Below, one piece after another: positions 34,149 to 42,327 of a stretch of 47,826 bases of DNA; position 1 is the first letter of the stretch; each line of letters starts with the position of its first letter. Where the stretch lies: assembly GCA_040384645.1 (NCBI GenBank), contig JAZKIX010000121.1, forward strand, positions 1-47,826, given 5' to 3'. Both the position numbers and the translations under genes were made by a program. The DNA comes from JAZKIX01 sp040384645. GTDB lineage: Bacteria > Pseudomonadota > Gammaproteobacteria > Burkholderiales > Burkholderiaceae_D. Below the pieces are notes generated by a model. It searched no databases. It was not told the origin of the DNA and was given only the letters and a program-made list of their open reading frames with translations.

Positions 34149-36047
34149 ATGAATTATCCTGACTTCTACCAACGATCCATCACCGATCCTGCCGCCTTCT
34201 GGGATGAAGAAGCCAAGCGCATCGACTGGCACCGACCCTATGCACGCGTGCTCGATGACGACCAGCCGCCGTTTACCAAATGGTTCGTTGGCGGTGAAAC
34301 CAATCTCTGCCACAACGCGGTAGACCGCTGGGTCGCCACGCAGCCGGACCAGCCAGCGCTGATCGCGATCTCGACCGAAACCAATACCGAACAAACCTAT
34401 TCCTTCCGCCAGCTGCAAGCCGAAGTCGAGCGCATGGCCGCGATCCTGCTCTCGCTCGGCGTGGTCAAGGGCGACCGCGTCCTGATCTATATGCCGATGA
34501 TTGCCGAGGCGACGTTTGCCATGCTGGCCTGCGCCCGCATCGGCGCGGTGCATTCGGTGGTGTTCGGCGGGTTTGCTGCGCATAGCCTGGCCGCACGCAT
34601 CGACGACGCGCAGCCAACGCTGATCGTATCGAGCGATGCCGGTTCACGCGCCGGTAAAGTGATTCCCTACAAACCGCTATTGGATGAAGCCATCGCGCTG
34701 GCCGGATACAAACCGGCCCATGTGTTGCTGATCGATCGCCAACTAGCGCCGATGACGCTGCTGGCCGGGCGTGACGTGGATTACGCCGCACTGCGCCAGC
34801 AACATATCGATCAGGGCGACGCACCGGTGCCAATCACCTGGCTGGAATCGAACGAAGCGTCCTACCTGCTCTACACCTCCGGCACCACCGGCAAACCCAA
34901 AGGCGTGCAGCGCGATGTTGGCGGTTATGCGGTCGCATTGGCAGCATCGATGCAATATATTTTTTGCGGCAAGCCGGGCGAAACGTATTTCTGCACCTCC
35001 GACATCGGCTGGGTGGTGGGGCATTCTTATATCGTGTACGGCCCCCTGATCGCTGGCATGGCCACGATCATGTACGAGGGTTTGCCGGTCTGTCCCGATG
35101 CCGGCATCTGGTGGCGCATCGTCGAACAGTATCGCGTCACGCGCATGTTTTCCGCACCGACGGCGATCCGCGTGCTCAAGAAACAGCCGCCCGAATTCAT
35201 GCAAAAGCATGACCTGTCGTCGCTCAAAACCCTCTATCTGGCCGGCGAACCGCTCGACCAAACCACCTCCGACTGGATCGCCAACGCATTGAACGTGCCG
35301 GTGGTCGATAACTATTGGCAGACCGAAACCGGCTGGCCGATCCTGTCGATTGCGCGCGGCCTCGACGACCGCGCCGCCCGACTCGGCAGCCCCGGCATAC
35401 CGATGTACGGCTACAAGGTCAAGATCCTGAACGAATCGAGCGGCGCAGTCTGCGGTGCCAATGAAAAAGGCGTGATCGTGATCGAAGGTCCGCTGCCACC
35501 CGGTTGCCTGCAAACCATCTATGGCAACGACGCCCGCTTCGTCAACACCTATTGGCGCAATTTCGACAGCGAGCAAGTCTATTCCAGCTTCGATTGGGGC
35601 ATCCGCGATGCCGACGGTTATTACTTCATCCTCGGCCGCAGCGACGACGTGATCAATGTCGCCGGCCACCGCCTCGGCACGCGCGAAATCGAAGAAAGTA
35701 TTTCAAGCCATCCCAACGTATCCGAAGTAGCCGTGGTCGGCGTCGAAGACCCGCTCAAAGGTCAGGTCGCGGTTGCCTTCGTGATCCTGAAAAACGCCGA
35801 CGCCGCATCCAGCCCCGACAGTGCACGCGCAATGGAAGACGCCATCATGGCCGTGGTCGACACCCAGCTAGGCACCGTGGCACGGCCGGCGCGCGTGCAT
35901 TTCGTCAACAGCCTGCCCAAGACCCGCTCCGGCAAGTTGCTGCGCCGCTCGATCCAGGCGATTTGCGAAGGCCGCAATGCTGGCGATTTGACGACGATTG
36001 ACGATCCGATGTCATTGCAGCAGATCAAGGTGGTGGTGGGGAGGTAG
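34149..36047 (+). CDS. prpE: Propionyl-CoA synthetase
   Basis: The 632-residue ANL-superfamily enzyme activates propionate to propionyl-CoA, feeding prpC. It has the ATP-binding motif YTSGTTGKPKG (near 241), WQTETGWP (near 393), the hinge GRSDDVINVAGHRL (near 496), and the catalytic lysine in KTRSGKLLRR (near 595). It is slightly longer than E. coli PrpE (628). It is on the same strand as prpBCD but separated by 263 bp containing a REP-type inverted repeat and a dispersed repeat, so it may have a separate promoter. Confidence 0.95.
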   Translation: MNYPDFYQRSITDPAAFWDEEAKRIDWHRPYARVLDDDQPPFTKWFVGGETNLCHNAVDRWVATQPDQPALIAISTETNTEQTYSFRQLQAEVERMAAILLSLGVVKGDRVLIYMPMIAEATFAMLACARIGAVHSVVFGGFAAHSLAARIDDAQPTLIVSSDAGSRAGKVIPYKPLLDEAIALAGYKPAHVLLIDRQLAPMTLLAGRDVDYAALRQQHIDQGDAPVPITWLESNEASYLLYTSGTTGKPKGVQRDVGGYAVALAASMQYIFCGKPGETYFCTSDIGWVVGHSYIVYGPLIAGMATIMYEGLPVCPDAGIWWRIVEQYRVTRMFSAPTAIRVLKKQPPEFMQKHDLSSLKTLYLAGEPLDQTTSDWIANALNVPVVDNYWQTETGWPILSIARGLDDRAARLGSPGIPMYGYKVKILNESSGAVCGANEKGVIVIEGPLPPGCLQTIYGNDARFVNTYWRNFDSEQVYSSFDWGIRDADGYYFILGRSDDVINVAGHRLGTREIEESISSHPNVSEVAVVGVEDPLKGQVAVAFVILKNADAASSPDSARAMEDAIMAVVDTQLGTVARPARVHFVNSLPKTRSGKLLRRSIQAICEGRNAGDLTTIDDPMSLQQIKVVVGR

Positions 36048-36108
36048 TTGGCTGATTGAATGGGTTGGGGGTTAATGCGGGCGATAAGAGACTATTTAAG
36101 TAGGGCGC

Positions 36109-36207
36109 GTTGTGACGTTTTGACTTAAGCAGCGGCCGCAAGTGGGCGAAGCCTGTTTGCGGACGTCCGGCCGACTGAACGAAGCAAAGTTGAGTGCGGT
36201 GTTAGCC
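36109..36207 (-). repeat. Integron attC-like site 1
   Basis: Read on the minus strand it starts GGCTAAC, with the TAA stop of the adjacent gene inside the core, as is usual in gene cassettes. A stem CCGCAA..TTGCGG with a GGC/GCC tip follows, then CTTAAGTCAAAACG, which matches the typical L' arm. The distal core (GTCACAAC) is degenerate compared with GTTRRRY. Confidence 0.5.
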
Positions 36208-36654
36208 ATGGACAGTCCAAGTATGTAAGTTAGGTTCAAAGGAAAGGAACGGAAGGTCTAGGCCGTTTTCTGGAGTCAGAAGCGCAGGTCTTCCGATGGC
36301 GAGCGATAACGATGCAAGGAACTCTAGCACTGCTTCGTGTTGGTCTTCCCCGTGAATTTCGCGAGGATCAATATCAAGCTCAATCTCTTCTGGGATGAAA
36401 AAATGGCAAGCTATTGCGACACCAGATGTAGCAACCGTCAATATGTGGCGGCCTTCTCGATTGGCAAAGATTTCTTCAATAGGCGGCAGGTCAGCTTCTT
36501 CTCCATCAAACGAGTACTGGTTTGTGCTGTTTCGGACGAATGCGAGAAAGCGTTCCCAATGGGCCAGTGTTGTATTCACAAAGTACACATCACGAAGGGA
36601 GCCGTCTTGGCTCCACAAGTGTGGAACATCAGCGATTGATGGCAGAAAATTCAT
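36202..36654 (-). CDS. Hypothetical protein, likely integron cassette gene
   Basis: The 150-residue acidic protein has no recognisable motif, signal peptide or membrane segment. The middle holds IPEEIELDIDPREIHGEDQ (near residues 90-108), and aromatic residues are spread along the chain, so it is probably a small soluble domain. The stop codon lies inside an attC-like core (GGCTAAC), and a GTTAACC core-like sequence stands just before its ATG, so it looks like a mobile cassette. Codon use and lower GC differ from the prp genes beside it. The function is unknown. Confidence 0.6.
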   Translation of the reverse strand: MNFLPSIADVPHLWSQDGSLRDVYFVNTTLAHWERFLAFVRNSTNQYSFDGEEADLPPIEEIFANREGRHILTVATSGVAIACHFFIPEEIELDIDPREIHGEDQHEAVLEFLASLSLAIGRPALLTPENGLDLPFLSFEPNLHTWTVHG

Positions 36655-36768
36655 GATGGTTAACGCATTGGTGATCGGAGAGGGATCGCAGGTTTTAAAT
36701 TGAACGAGAGTTTCATTCTTGATTCCGATAGACTGCTTCGTACGGCGGATTCATCCCTAGTTGCTTGG

Positions 36769-37320
36769 TCATTTGGTTTGATTCTTTCTGCACTGCTTGC
36801 ACAATGTAAACTCGAATGTTGTATCAGGGACGGCTCCAAAAAGCGCTTCCACGTTTTCCTGAAAGAGGTGGTGGCAGTAGTCGAACACACCTTGGACGTT
36901 TAGTGTATCGACGCCAATGTTCTCAGGGTTGTCAAAATGATGGACCATTTTATTAGCATGCTCCCTCAATTTCTTGAGGCGAGGGAACATGCGTTCCCGA
37001 ATTACATTTACACCCAATGTCGCTTCCCGGCATCCACAGCACGCAATTGAGGAATTCTCGAAAATGCGATTCTGAATATCTTTCATCAGCAATGCGTCTG
37101 CTGAACGGGTTGCTAGAGCAACGACATATGCGGTGGATAGTTTATCCATCCAATCTCGTCCATTTCCGAAACTGTTGTACGCACGAAGAGCCGCAATCCG
37201 CGGGATCATAGCCTTCGATAGCTGGATACCAGCACCTTCGCCCTCTCGAATACCGACTGCATTTATCGGATTTGGACGGAAGTTTAGATTTTCATCGGTG
37301 TTCAAGTTGCTCCCTAACAT
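36769..37320 (-). CDS. Hypothetical protein with HEPN-like motif, likely cassette gene
   Basis: The 183-residue protein has a helical pattern and the stretch KKLREHANKMVHHFDNPENIG (split here: KKLREHANKM and VHHFDNPENIG, residues about 125-145), which resembles the RxxxxH-type motif of HEPN or AbiU2-like proteins. A CxxC pair near 107-110 (ACCGC) and another near the C-terminus (LCKQC) may bind metal. The start overlaps GTTAGGG, an attC-core-like sequence, as in integron cassettes. A role in toxin-antitoxin or phage defence is possible but only inferred. Confidence 0.6.
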   Translation of the reverse strand: MLGSNLNTDENLNFRPNPINAVGIREGEGAGIQLSKAMIPRIAALRAYNSFGNGRDWMDKLSTAYVVALATRSADALLMKDIQNRIFENSSIACCGCREATLGVNVIRERMFPRLKKLREHANKMVHHFDNPENIGVDTLNVQGVFDYCHHLFQENVEALFGAVPDTTFEFTLCKQCRKNQTK

Positions 37321-37389
37321 TCGGCGTAGGGGGCGATAGAAAGCGGGCGAAGCATGCTTGTGAACTCCACCTCGACAGCGTCGTTACTC
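37312..37389 (-). repeat. Integron attC-like site 2
   Basis: On the minus strand it runs from GAGTAAC, which holds the TAA stop of the HEAT-like gene, to GTTAGGG, which lies at the start of the next gene. The outer arms (ACGCTGTCGAGG and CCTACGCCGAAT) are roughly complementary and the centre holds GCTTCGCCCGC. Length (78 bp) and position between two genes fit an attC site. Confidence 0.55.
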
Positions 37390-37806
37390 CCACGATGACG
37401 TACTGTCGTTCGAAGCAGTGATCTCTTGCAGCGCTTCAAACGCCATGAGGTGATGTTCGGCGACCAGGTTACCGGCATTATGCTTTTGCATCCGGTCCCG
37501 CACCCTTTCAATAGACTCTGCGGAAGTTACCGAACTCTCAAGGATGCCGAACGCTCCAGTGGAGACTTCGAAGTTGCCGGTCAGAACCAAATCGACAAGC
37601 ACTTCTAGGAACGGTTCACAGTTGAATGAACTCAAAGCGTAGACGAGCGTGCCACGGTGATTGACATTCTCGGGCTTGGCGATTGCCTGTAGAAGCGGGC
37701 CGACTGCACTGCCGTCCCGAATGTCCATCAGTTCCAACGCCGCTCTGTCGCGAATCGACGAATTCGAGGAATTCAAGTCATGGATGAGTGACTGCAGTTT
37801 TTGCAT
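37384..37806 (-). CDS. HEAT-repeat-like small protein, likely cassette gene
   Basis: The 140-residue all-helical protein has HEAT/armadillo-like repeats (SSIRDRAALELMDIRD; AVGPLLQAIAKPEN; RGTLVYALSSFNCEPFLEVL). Such repeats are protein-interaction scaffolds. The TAA stop lies in an attC-like core, and CTTAGGC, another core-like sequence, stands upstream of its ATG. It belongs with the neighbouring minus-strand cassette-like genes; partner and function are unknown. Confidence 0.65.
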   Translation of the reverse strand: MQKLQSLIHDLNSSNSSIRDRAALELMDIRDGSAVGPLLQAIAKPENVNHRGTLVYALSSFNCEPFLEVLVDLVLTGNFEVSTGAFGILESSVTSAESIERVRDRMQKHNAGNLVAEHHLMAFEALQEITASNDSTSSWE

Positions 37807-37819
37807 GTCTGACTAGTGC

Positions 37820-38008
37820 CTAAGGTGACTTAATTTTCATTTTGCAAAGATAGCCGAGCAAGCAACAAATAGCCATCCGCTTGAAATCCTCTGAAAGCCG
37901 CGCAGATATTGGCCCGATTTGATTGGACTGGGTAAAACACAGTTCAAGCAATTGACCAAAAACATTAGGTTTCGCAACTGCCGTTTGGGTGGGAGGCGTC
38001 CATTTCAT
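37820..38008 (-). CDS. Small hypothetical ORF
   Basis: A 62-residue frame (MKWTPPTQTAV at the start, MAICCLLGYLCKMK near the end) immediately upstream of the HEAT-like gene. It has no recognised motif and only a weak upstream signal. It could be a small cassette gene or a chance frame. Confidence 0.3.
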   Translation of the reverse strand: MKWTPPTQTAVAKPNVFGQLLELCFTQSNQIGPISARLSEDFKRMAICCLLGYLCKMKIKSP

Positions 38009-38131
38009 TACCCTACAAATTCATCTGGTTGATCTACTAGCTCGGGAACGCTTGCGTCATAAGCATCACAGCTTATCAGTTGAATGCCGGAACAACGCTG
38101 TTTTAACCCTGTGAAGCAGGTAAATCATTTC

Positions 38132-38207
38132 AAATATACTGGTTGCAGTATTATTTCTAGCCCAATAAAAACGTGCGGAAAAGGCACTAAAATTGCATAT
38201 ACCCCCA
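38132..38207 (+). repeat. Dispersed 76-bp repeat, copy 7
   Basis: Hairpin end ATACTGGTTGCAGTAT (perfect 6-bp stem), core CCCAATAAAAACGTGCGGAA, end GCATATACCCCC. It lies at the boundary between the cassette-like region and the LysR gene. Confidence 0.85.
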
Positions 38208-38261
38208 TAAAATAAGTGAAAAATGCCAATCAACGAATCAATTCATTTCACCATCACCACG

Positions 38262-39176
38262 TCATCCAAGCGGCTTATGTTCAAAATACTTGACGCAAAA
38301 ATCCTTGAAGGCGCGGACCAAGGGCGATAGATGCCGGTTGCTTGGATAGGTGGCTGCCACGTTGATGGTGTCAAAACGCCAGTCCGGCAGCACTTCGATT
38401 AGGCGTCCATCGTGCAGCGCCGGTTGGCAGATAAAGGTGGGCGTTTCTGAGATTCCGCGCCCGTCGATGAGGCCCTGCAAGACGCCGGCATAGTCATTGA
38501 GTAGTAGGCGCGGCTCGGGGTTGATTTGCGCTGTGTCGTCGCCGTGGTGGACGGTCCATTGCAGCGGTCTTTCCCAGCGCGAGAAGGCGACCTTTACGTG
38601 TGGCAGGATTTGCTGGGGATGCGACAAACTGTCGATGCTTGCCAGATAGGCCGGTGATGTCACCAGCCTGGGGCGGTGAATCGTGACGGTGCTTGCGATC
38701 AGACTGCTGTCCTTGGGATGCCCCACGCGCAAGGACAGGTCGATGCCGTCGCCGATGTGATCGATAAAACGCTCAGTCACAAGACAATGCACGACTACTT
38801 TTGGGTGCAGCGCCTGGAAAGCCGTGACCAGCGGCAGGATGACGATGTCGGACATGCTGGGTGGGATCGAGATGCGCAGGCGCCCCGAGATTTCTGCCTG
38901 CTGATCTGTCACCAGCGCGTCGGCCGCTTCAAACTCGATCAATCCGCGACGGCACCGCTCAAAGTAATCCTGCCCAATTTCAGTCATGCGCAACTGCCGG
39001 GTGGAGCGTTCCAGCAGTCGCACGCCGAGTGCTTTTTCCAGCTCGGCAATCTTGCGGCTGACGGTGGACACCGGCACGCCTTCGCGGACCGCAGCTTTTG
39101 AAAAGCTGCCGCTTTCAACCACCTTCACGTACAGCGCCATGGCATTTCTGTCGGTTTGCATTCGCGGTATTCCCAT
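38262..39176 (-). CDS. LysR-family transcriptional regulator
   Basis: The 304-residue protein has the LysR helix-turn-helix (residues about 10-68, SGSFSKAAVREGVPVSTVSR) and a LysR substrate-binding domain (about 95-295, GRLRISIPPS onward). The subtype resembles regulators divergent from oxidoreductases or quinone reductases. It is divergent from the SnoaL-like gene at 39289, with 112 bp between, and probably controls it and the oxidoreductase beyond. The effector is unknown. An ATG at 39161 is an alternative start. Confidence 0.9.
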   Translation of the reverse strand: MGIPRMQTDRNAMALYVKVVESGSFSKAAVREGVPVSTVSRKIAELEKALGVRLLERSTRQLRMTEIGQDYFERCRRGLIEFEAADALVTDQQAEISGRLRISIPPSMSDIVILPLVTAFQALHPKVVVHCLVTERFIDHIGDGIDLSLRVGHPKDSSLIASTVTIHRPRLVTSPAYLASIDSLSHPQQILPHVKVAFSRWERPLQWTVHHGDDTAQINPEPRLLLNDYAGVLQGLIDGRGISETPTFICQPALHDGRLIEVLPDWRFDTINVAATYPSNRHLSPLVRAFKDFCVKYFEHKPLG

Positions 39177-39288
39177 TTATGAGAAATTGATTTGAGAAAA
39201 ACATGGCTATTCTACATATTTGGAAAACTGTATCGTTCTTTCTGCGGAATGACCGCTACCCCCGCTTAACATTGACCAGGATAAACAG

Positions 39289-39801
39289 ATGAAAACCACA
39301 CTCGCTTTGGCCATTGCTTGCCTCTCGTTACAAATTATTCCCGCTGCCCAGGCAGAAACCCAGCCGCTGAAATCGTCCGCCGCACAGCACCACGGCGCCT
39401 TTGAAACGCGCCAACGTGCGCAGATCGAGGAGTTACTCAAGCGCTATGAACGAGCGCTCAATACCAGCGATGTCAAAGGCGTCGTGAGCCTGTATACCGA
39501 CGACGCCGTGTTGCTGGCGCCGGATGCGCCATCGGCGGTCGGCATCAAGGCGGTGCAGGATGCCTACACCGGGACGTTCCAGGCAATCGGCCTCAATATC
39601 AGCTTCGACATCGCTGAAACCAAATTGCTGTCTGCCGACTGGGCCTTGTTGCGGACCAACTCGACCGGTTTCATCAAGATCCTTGCCAATGGCGCGCAAA
39701 TCCCCGAAGGCAATCAAGAGTTGTTCTTGCTGCACAAGCAACAAGGCCATTGGAAGATCGCCCGCTACAGTTTTTCGTCGTTCTTGCAGCCGGCGAAGTA
39801 A
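39289..39801 (+). CDS. Secreted SnoaL/DUF4440-like protein
   Basis: The 170-residue protein has a signal peptide (cleavage after AQA, residue about 23) and a cone-shaped NTF2-like domain from about 42 (QIEELLKRYERALNTSDVKGVVSLYTDDAVLLAPD). These domains are found in polyketide cyclases, ketosteroid isomerases and many binding proteins; the periplasmic members mostly have no assigned role. It is divergent from the LysR gene and 122 bp upstream of an F420-type oxidoreductase gene. Confidence 0.85.
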   Translation: MKTTLALAIACLSLQIIPAAQAETQPLKSSAAQHHGAFETRQRAQIEELLKRYERALNTSDVKGVVSLYTDDAVLLAPDAPSAVGIKAVQDAYTGTFQAIGLNISFDIAETKLLSADWALLRTNSTGFIKILANGAQIPEGNQELFLLHKQQGHWKIARYSFSSFLQPAK

Positions 39802-39923
39802 GCCGCTGGTCGGCATGCGATCACATGGTTCCATTTTTTCGTGTCAATGGCTTTCCAACATAAAGCAGCCCGTTGGCACGGCGTTTTCCTCCATCACCTC
39901 TAATATTTTTTAAAAGGCTTGAT

Positions 39924-40565
39924 ATGAACATTACGATTATTGGCGCTGGCAATATGGGCGCAGCATTTGCAAAACAACTTACCCGTGCCGGTCACAAGGT
40001 CAGTGTGACCTCGCGCGACCCTGCCAAGGCGGCGCGCGTCGCTGCGGCGAACAGCGGCGCCGTGGCAGTGCCGGCAGAAGGCGCCGCTGCTGCCGCCGCG
40101 AACGCCGACCTTATCGTGCTCGCGACTGCCTATGTGGACGCGGTCGGTGCGCTGCGGACTTTAGGTGACCTACGCGGCAAAGTGGTGATCGATATCACCA
40201 ATCCCTTAACGGCAGATTTCATGGGGCTGACGATTGGCCACACGACGTCGGCCGCTGAAGAGATTGCCAAGGCCGTACCCGCTGCCAACGTTGTGAAGGC
40301 GTTCAATACGCTTTTTGCACAAGTTCTCGACAACGGGGCAGATTTTGGTGTGGGACAAAAGGTCAGCGTGCTGGTCGCTGGCGATAATGCGCACGCCAAA
40401 CAGACGGTCAGCCTGTTGGCCGAGAGCATGGGATTTGCCACGCTGGACGTGGGCGGTCTGAAGAATGCACGTTACCTGGAACCGCTGGCGGGCCTGAACA
40501 TCTATCTCGGTTATGGCGCTGGAATGGGTACCAGCATCGCACCGGGCTGGGTTCGTAAAGTCTGA
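39924..40565 (+). CDS. NADPH-dependent F420 reductase-like oxidoreductase
   Basis: The 213-residue protein starts with a Rossmann motif (ITIIGAGNMGAAFA, residues 3-16) and an SRDP dinucleotide-specificity segment (31-34), then VVIDITNPL and VVKAFNT typical of the F420_oxidored/NAD-binding family. Members outside F420-using organisms probably reduce quinone-like or metal substrates with NADPH. The ATG at 39924 follows AAAAGG. A link with the LysR regulator upstream is likely. Confidence 0.87.
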   Translation: MNITIIGAGNMGAAFAKQLTRAGHKVSVTSRDPAKAARVAAANSGAVAVPAEGAAAAAANADLIVLATAYVDAVGALRTLGDLRGKVVIDITNPLTADFMGLTIGHTTSAAEEIAKAVPAANVVKAFNTLFAQVLDNGADFGVGQKVSVLVAGDNAHAKQTVSLLAESMGFATLDVGGLKNARYLEPLAGLNIYLGYGAGMGTSIAPGWVRKV

Positions 40566-40655
40566 GCGTGTGTGGTAGGAGTGAGGCAAACATATCCAAG
40601 TGCATTGCTTCCTGTGCGTATCTATTCAGCTCTCCATACCAACAGTCTAAAGTCC

Positions 40656-40766
40656 GTCGTCCTCGCGAAGGCGGGGATCCAGAGAACGGCGAATCAACCT
40701 GGTCGCATTTATCTAGCAATAACTCGGAATAACCGACTTCTGGATTCCCGCCTTCGCGGGAACGAC
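40656..40766. repeat. REP-type inverted repeat (CCCGCCTTCGCGGGAACGAC)
   Basis: Arms at 40656-40683 and 40739-40766 are near-perfect complements around a 55-nt centre. The motif is a common intergenic repeat in Proteobacteria. It lies between the oxidoreductase gene and arsR. Confidence 0.8.
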
Positions 40767-40847
40767 GAACTATAGGGAGCTGACGGCTTGCTCCTACACA
40801 AAATTTCAAGCAGATATTAAGAGATTGGCTTTGTCGATTGATTTCAT

Positions 40848-40867
40848 AATTCCATTAATATAGAATT
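40848..40867. promoter_or_regulatory. Candidate ArsR operator / promoter
   Basis: AATTC-N10-GAATT palindrome covering ATTAATATAG, overlapping a likely -10 region, 32 bp before arsR. ArsR repressors bind AT-rich inverted repeats in this position. Confidence 0.45.
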
Positions 40868-40899
40868 GTCGAATTAATTTATTTCAACAAGGCCTATCA

Positions 40900-41238
40900 A
40901 TGGAAACCAAAAGCGCAATCTCCGCTCTTGCTGCGCTGGCGCAGGAATCCCGTTTGGCGGTGTTCCGCTTGCTGGTGCAGGTCGGGCCGGACGGCATGGC
41001 CGCCAGCAAGATCGGCGAGGAGTTGGGCATCCCGCCATCGTCCCTATCCTTCCATCTAAAGGAACTGGCGCACGCCGCGCTGGTGATCCCGCGACAGGAT
41101 GGGCGTTTCATTATCTATGCCGCCAATTTCGAGACCATGAATGCGCTGATGGCTTTCCTAACCGAGAGCTGTTGCGGTGGCAATCCATGCTCGCCACTGG
41201 CTGGGCTGGCCAGCCAAACAAATAAGGAGTCAGCATGA
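40900..41238 (+). CDS. arsR: ArsR-family metalloregulator
   Basis: The 112-residue protein has a winged helix-turn-helix (residues about 10-80, ASKIGEELGIPPSSLSFHLKEL). A Cys pair plus a third Cys in ESCCGGNPC (about 90-98) suit As(III) binding at the C-terminus, as in one ArsR subtype. It starts an ars operon; its stop overlaps the aquaporin start (ATGA). Confidence 0.92.
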   Translation: METKSAISALAALAQESRLAVFRLLVQVGPDGMAASKIGEELGIPPSSLSFHLKELAHAALVIPRQDGRFIIYAANFETMNALMAFLTESCCGGNPCSPLAGLASQTNKESA

Positions 41239-41884
41239 CGATGNNNNNNNNNNCCTGGCCGGCGGCAATGTCGCGCTGGCTTTGCTAGCCAATGCGATTG
41301 CCACCGGCGCCGGTCTGGTGGCGCTGATCCTGATGTTGGGGACGATTTCCGGCGCGCACTTTAATCCGGTAGTGACACTGTCGGAAGCGTGGCAACAAAA
41401 TATGCCGGCAAGCGAAGCGGCCCCCTATATCGCGGTCCAGATTGCCGGTGCCTTTGCCGGCGTGGCAGCGGCGCATCTGATGTTTGACTTACCGCTATTT
41501 TTTGCTTCCGAACATGTGCGGTCCGGCGCGGCCCAATGGTGGAGCGAGTTTGTCGCCACCTTCGGCTTGCTGGCGGTGATCATCGGCTGTTCGCGTAGCC
41601 GGCCATCGGCCACGCCGTTCGCCGTGGCGGCTTACATCACGGCGGCATATTGGTTCACTTCATCGACCTCGTTTGCCAATCCGGCGGTGACGCTGGCGCG
41701 CGCCGTCAGCAATACCTTTGCCGGCATCCGGCCGGTCGATACGCCGGGATTTATCGCCGCCCAGCTGCTTGGCGCAGGGGCTGCAACCCTGCTATTTTGC
41801 TGGCTGTATCCGGCGCCACCGTACGATGCCACCATCGGCGGCACGATTGCGCCGAGCGATTTTGCAGATCTAAAACCAGATTAA
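41235..41884 (+). CDS. Aquaporin-family channel of ars operon (AqpS-like), with assembly gap
   Basis: The gene starts MTM at 41235, then ten Ns (41244-41253) hide the N-terminal helix; probably more than ten bases are missing, because the family usually has 20-25 residues before LAGGNVALALLANAIATG. The channel motifs NPVVT and NPAVT are present, and about five more membrane helices follow. Aquaglyceroporin-type proteins in ars operons let As(III) leave the cell after arsenate reduction. It lies between arsR and arsC. Confidence 0.85.
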
Positions 41885-41901
41885 ATGAGAAAGCGTAAGC
41901 C

Positions 41902-42327
41902 ATGAACATCACGATTTATCACAACCCCGCCTGCGGCACCTCGCGCAATACGCTGGCCCTGATCCGCAACACCGGTATCGAGCCGGACGTGATTGAATAC
42001 CTCAAACAGCCACCCAGCCGCGAAGCCTTAATCAACCTGATCGATCAAGCCGGCTTGTCGGTACGGGGCGCACTGCGCGATAAAGGCACGCCGTATCTGG
42101 AATTGGGGCTCGACAATCCAGCCTTGCCGGACGAGGCACTGCTCGATGCCATGCTGGCGCAACCAAGCCTGATCAACCGCCCGTTCGTCGTCACCCCCAA
42201 GGGCACGCGACTGTGCCGGCCGTCCGAGCTGGTACTGGATATTTTGCCACTGCCGCAGATGGGCGCTTTTACTAAGGAAGATGGGGAAGTGGTGATTGAC
42301 GCGGATGGCAAGCGGGCGGGGGGATGA
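41902..42327 (+). CDS. arsC: Arsenate reductase, glutaredoxin type
   Basis: The 141-residue protein has the active-site Cys11 in HNPACGTSRNT and the arginines of the arsenate pocket (RPFVVTPKGTRLCRP near residues 93-107). It reduces As(V) to As(III) with glutathione and glutaredoxin. In this operon the product would leave through the aquaporin, since no arsB or acr3 pump is present in the window. The stop overlaps the next gene's ATG. Confidence 0.95.
   Translation: MNITIYHNPACGTSRNTLALIRNTGIEPDVIEYLKQPPSREALINLIDQAGLSVRGALRDKGTPYLELGLDNPALPDEALLDAMLAQPSLINRPFVVTPKGTRLCRPSELVLDILPLPQMGAFTKEDGEVVIDADGKRAGG

Noticed and set aside
36061..38131. Prophage remnant
   Set aside because: No integrase, capsid or lysis genes; the spacing and core-like sites between genes fit integron cassettes better.
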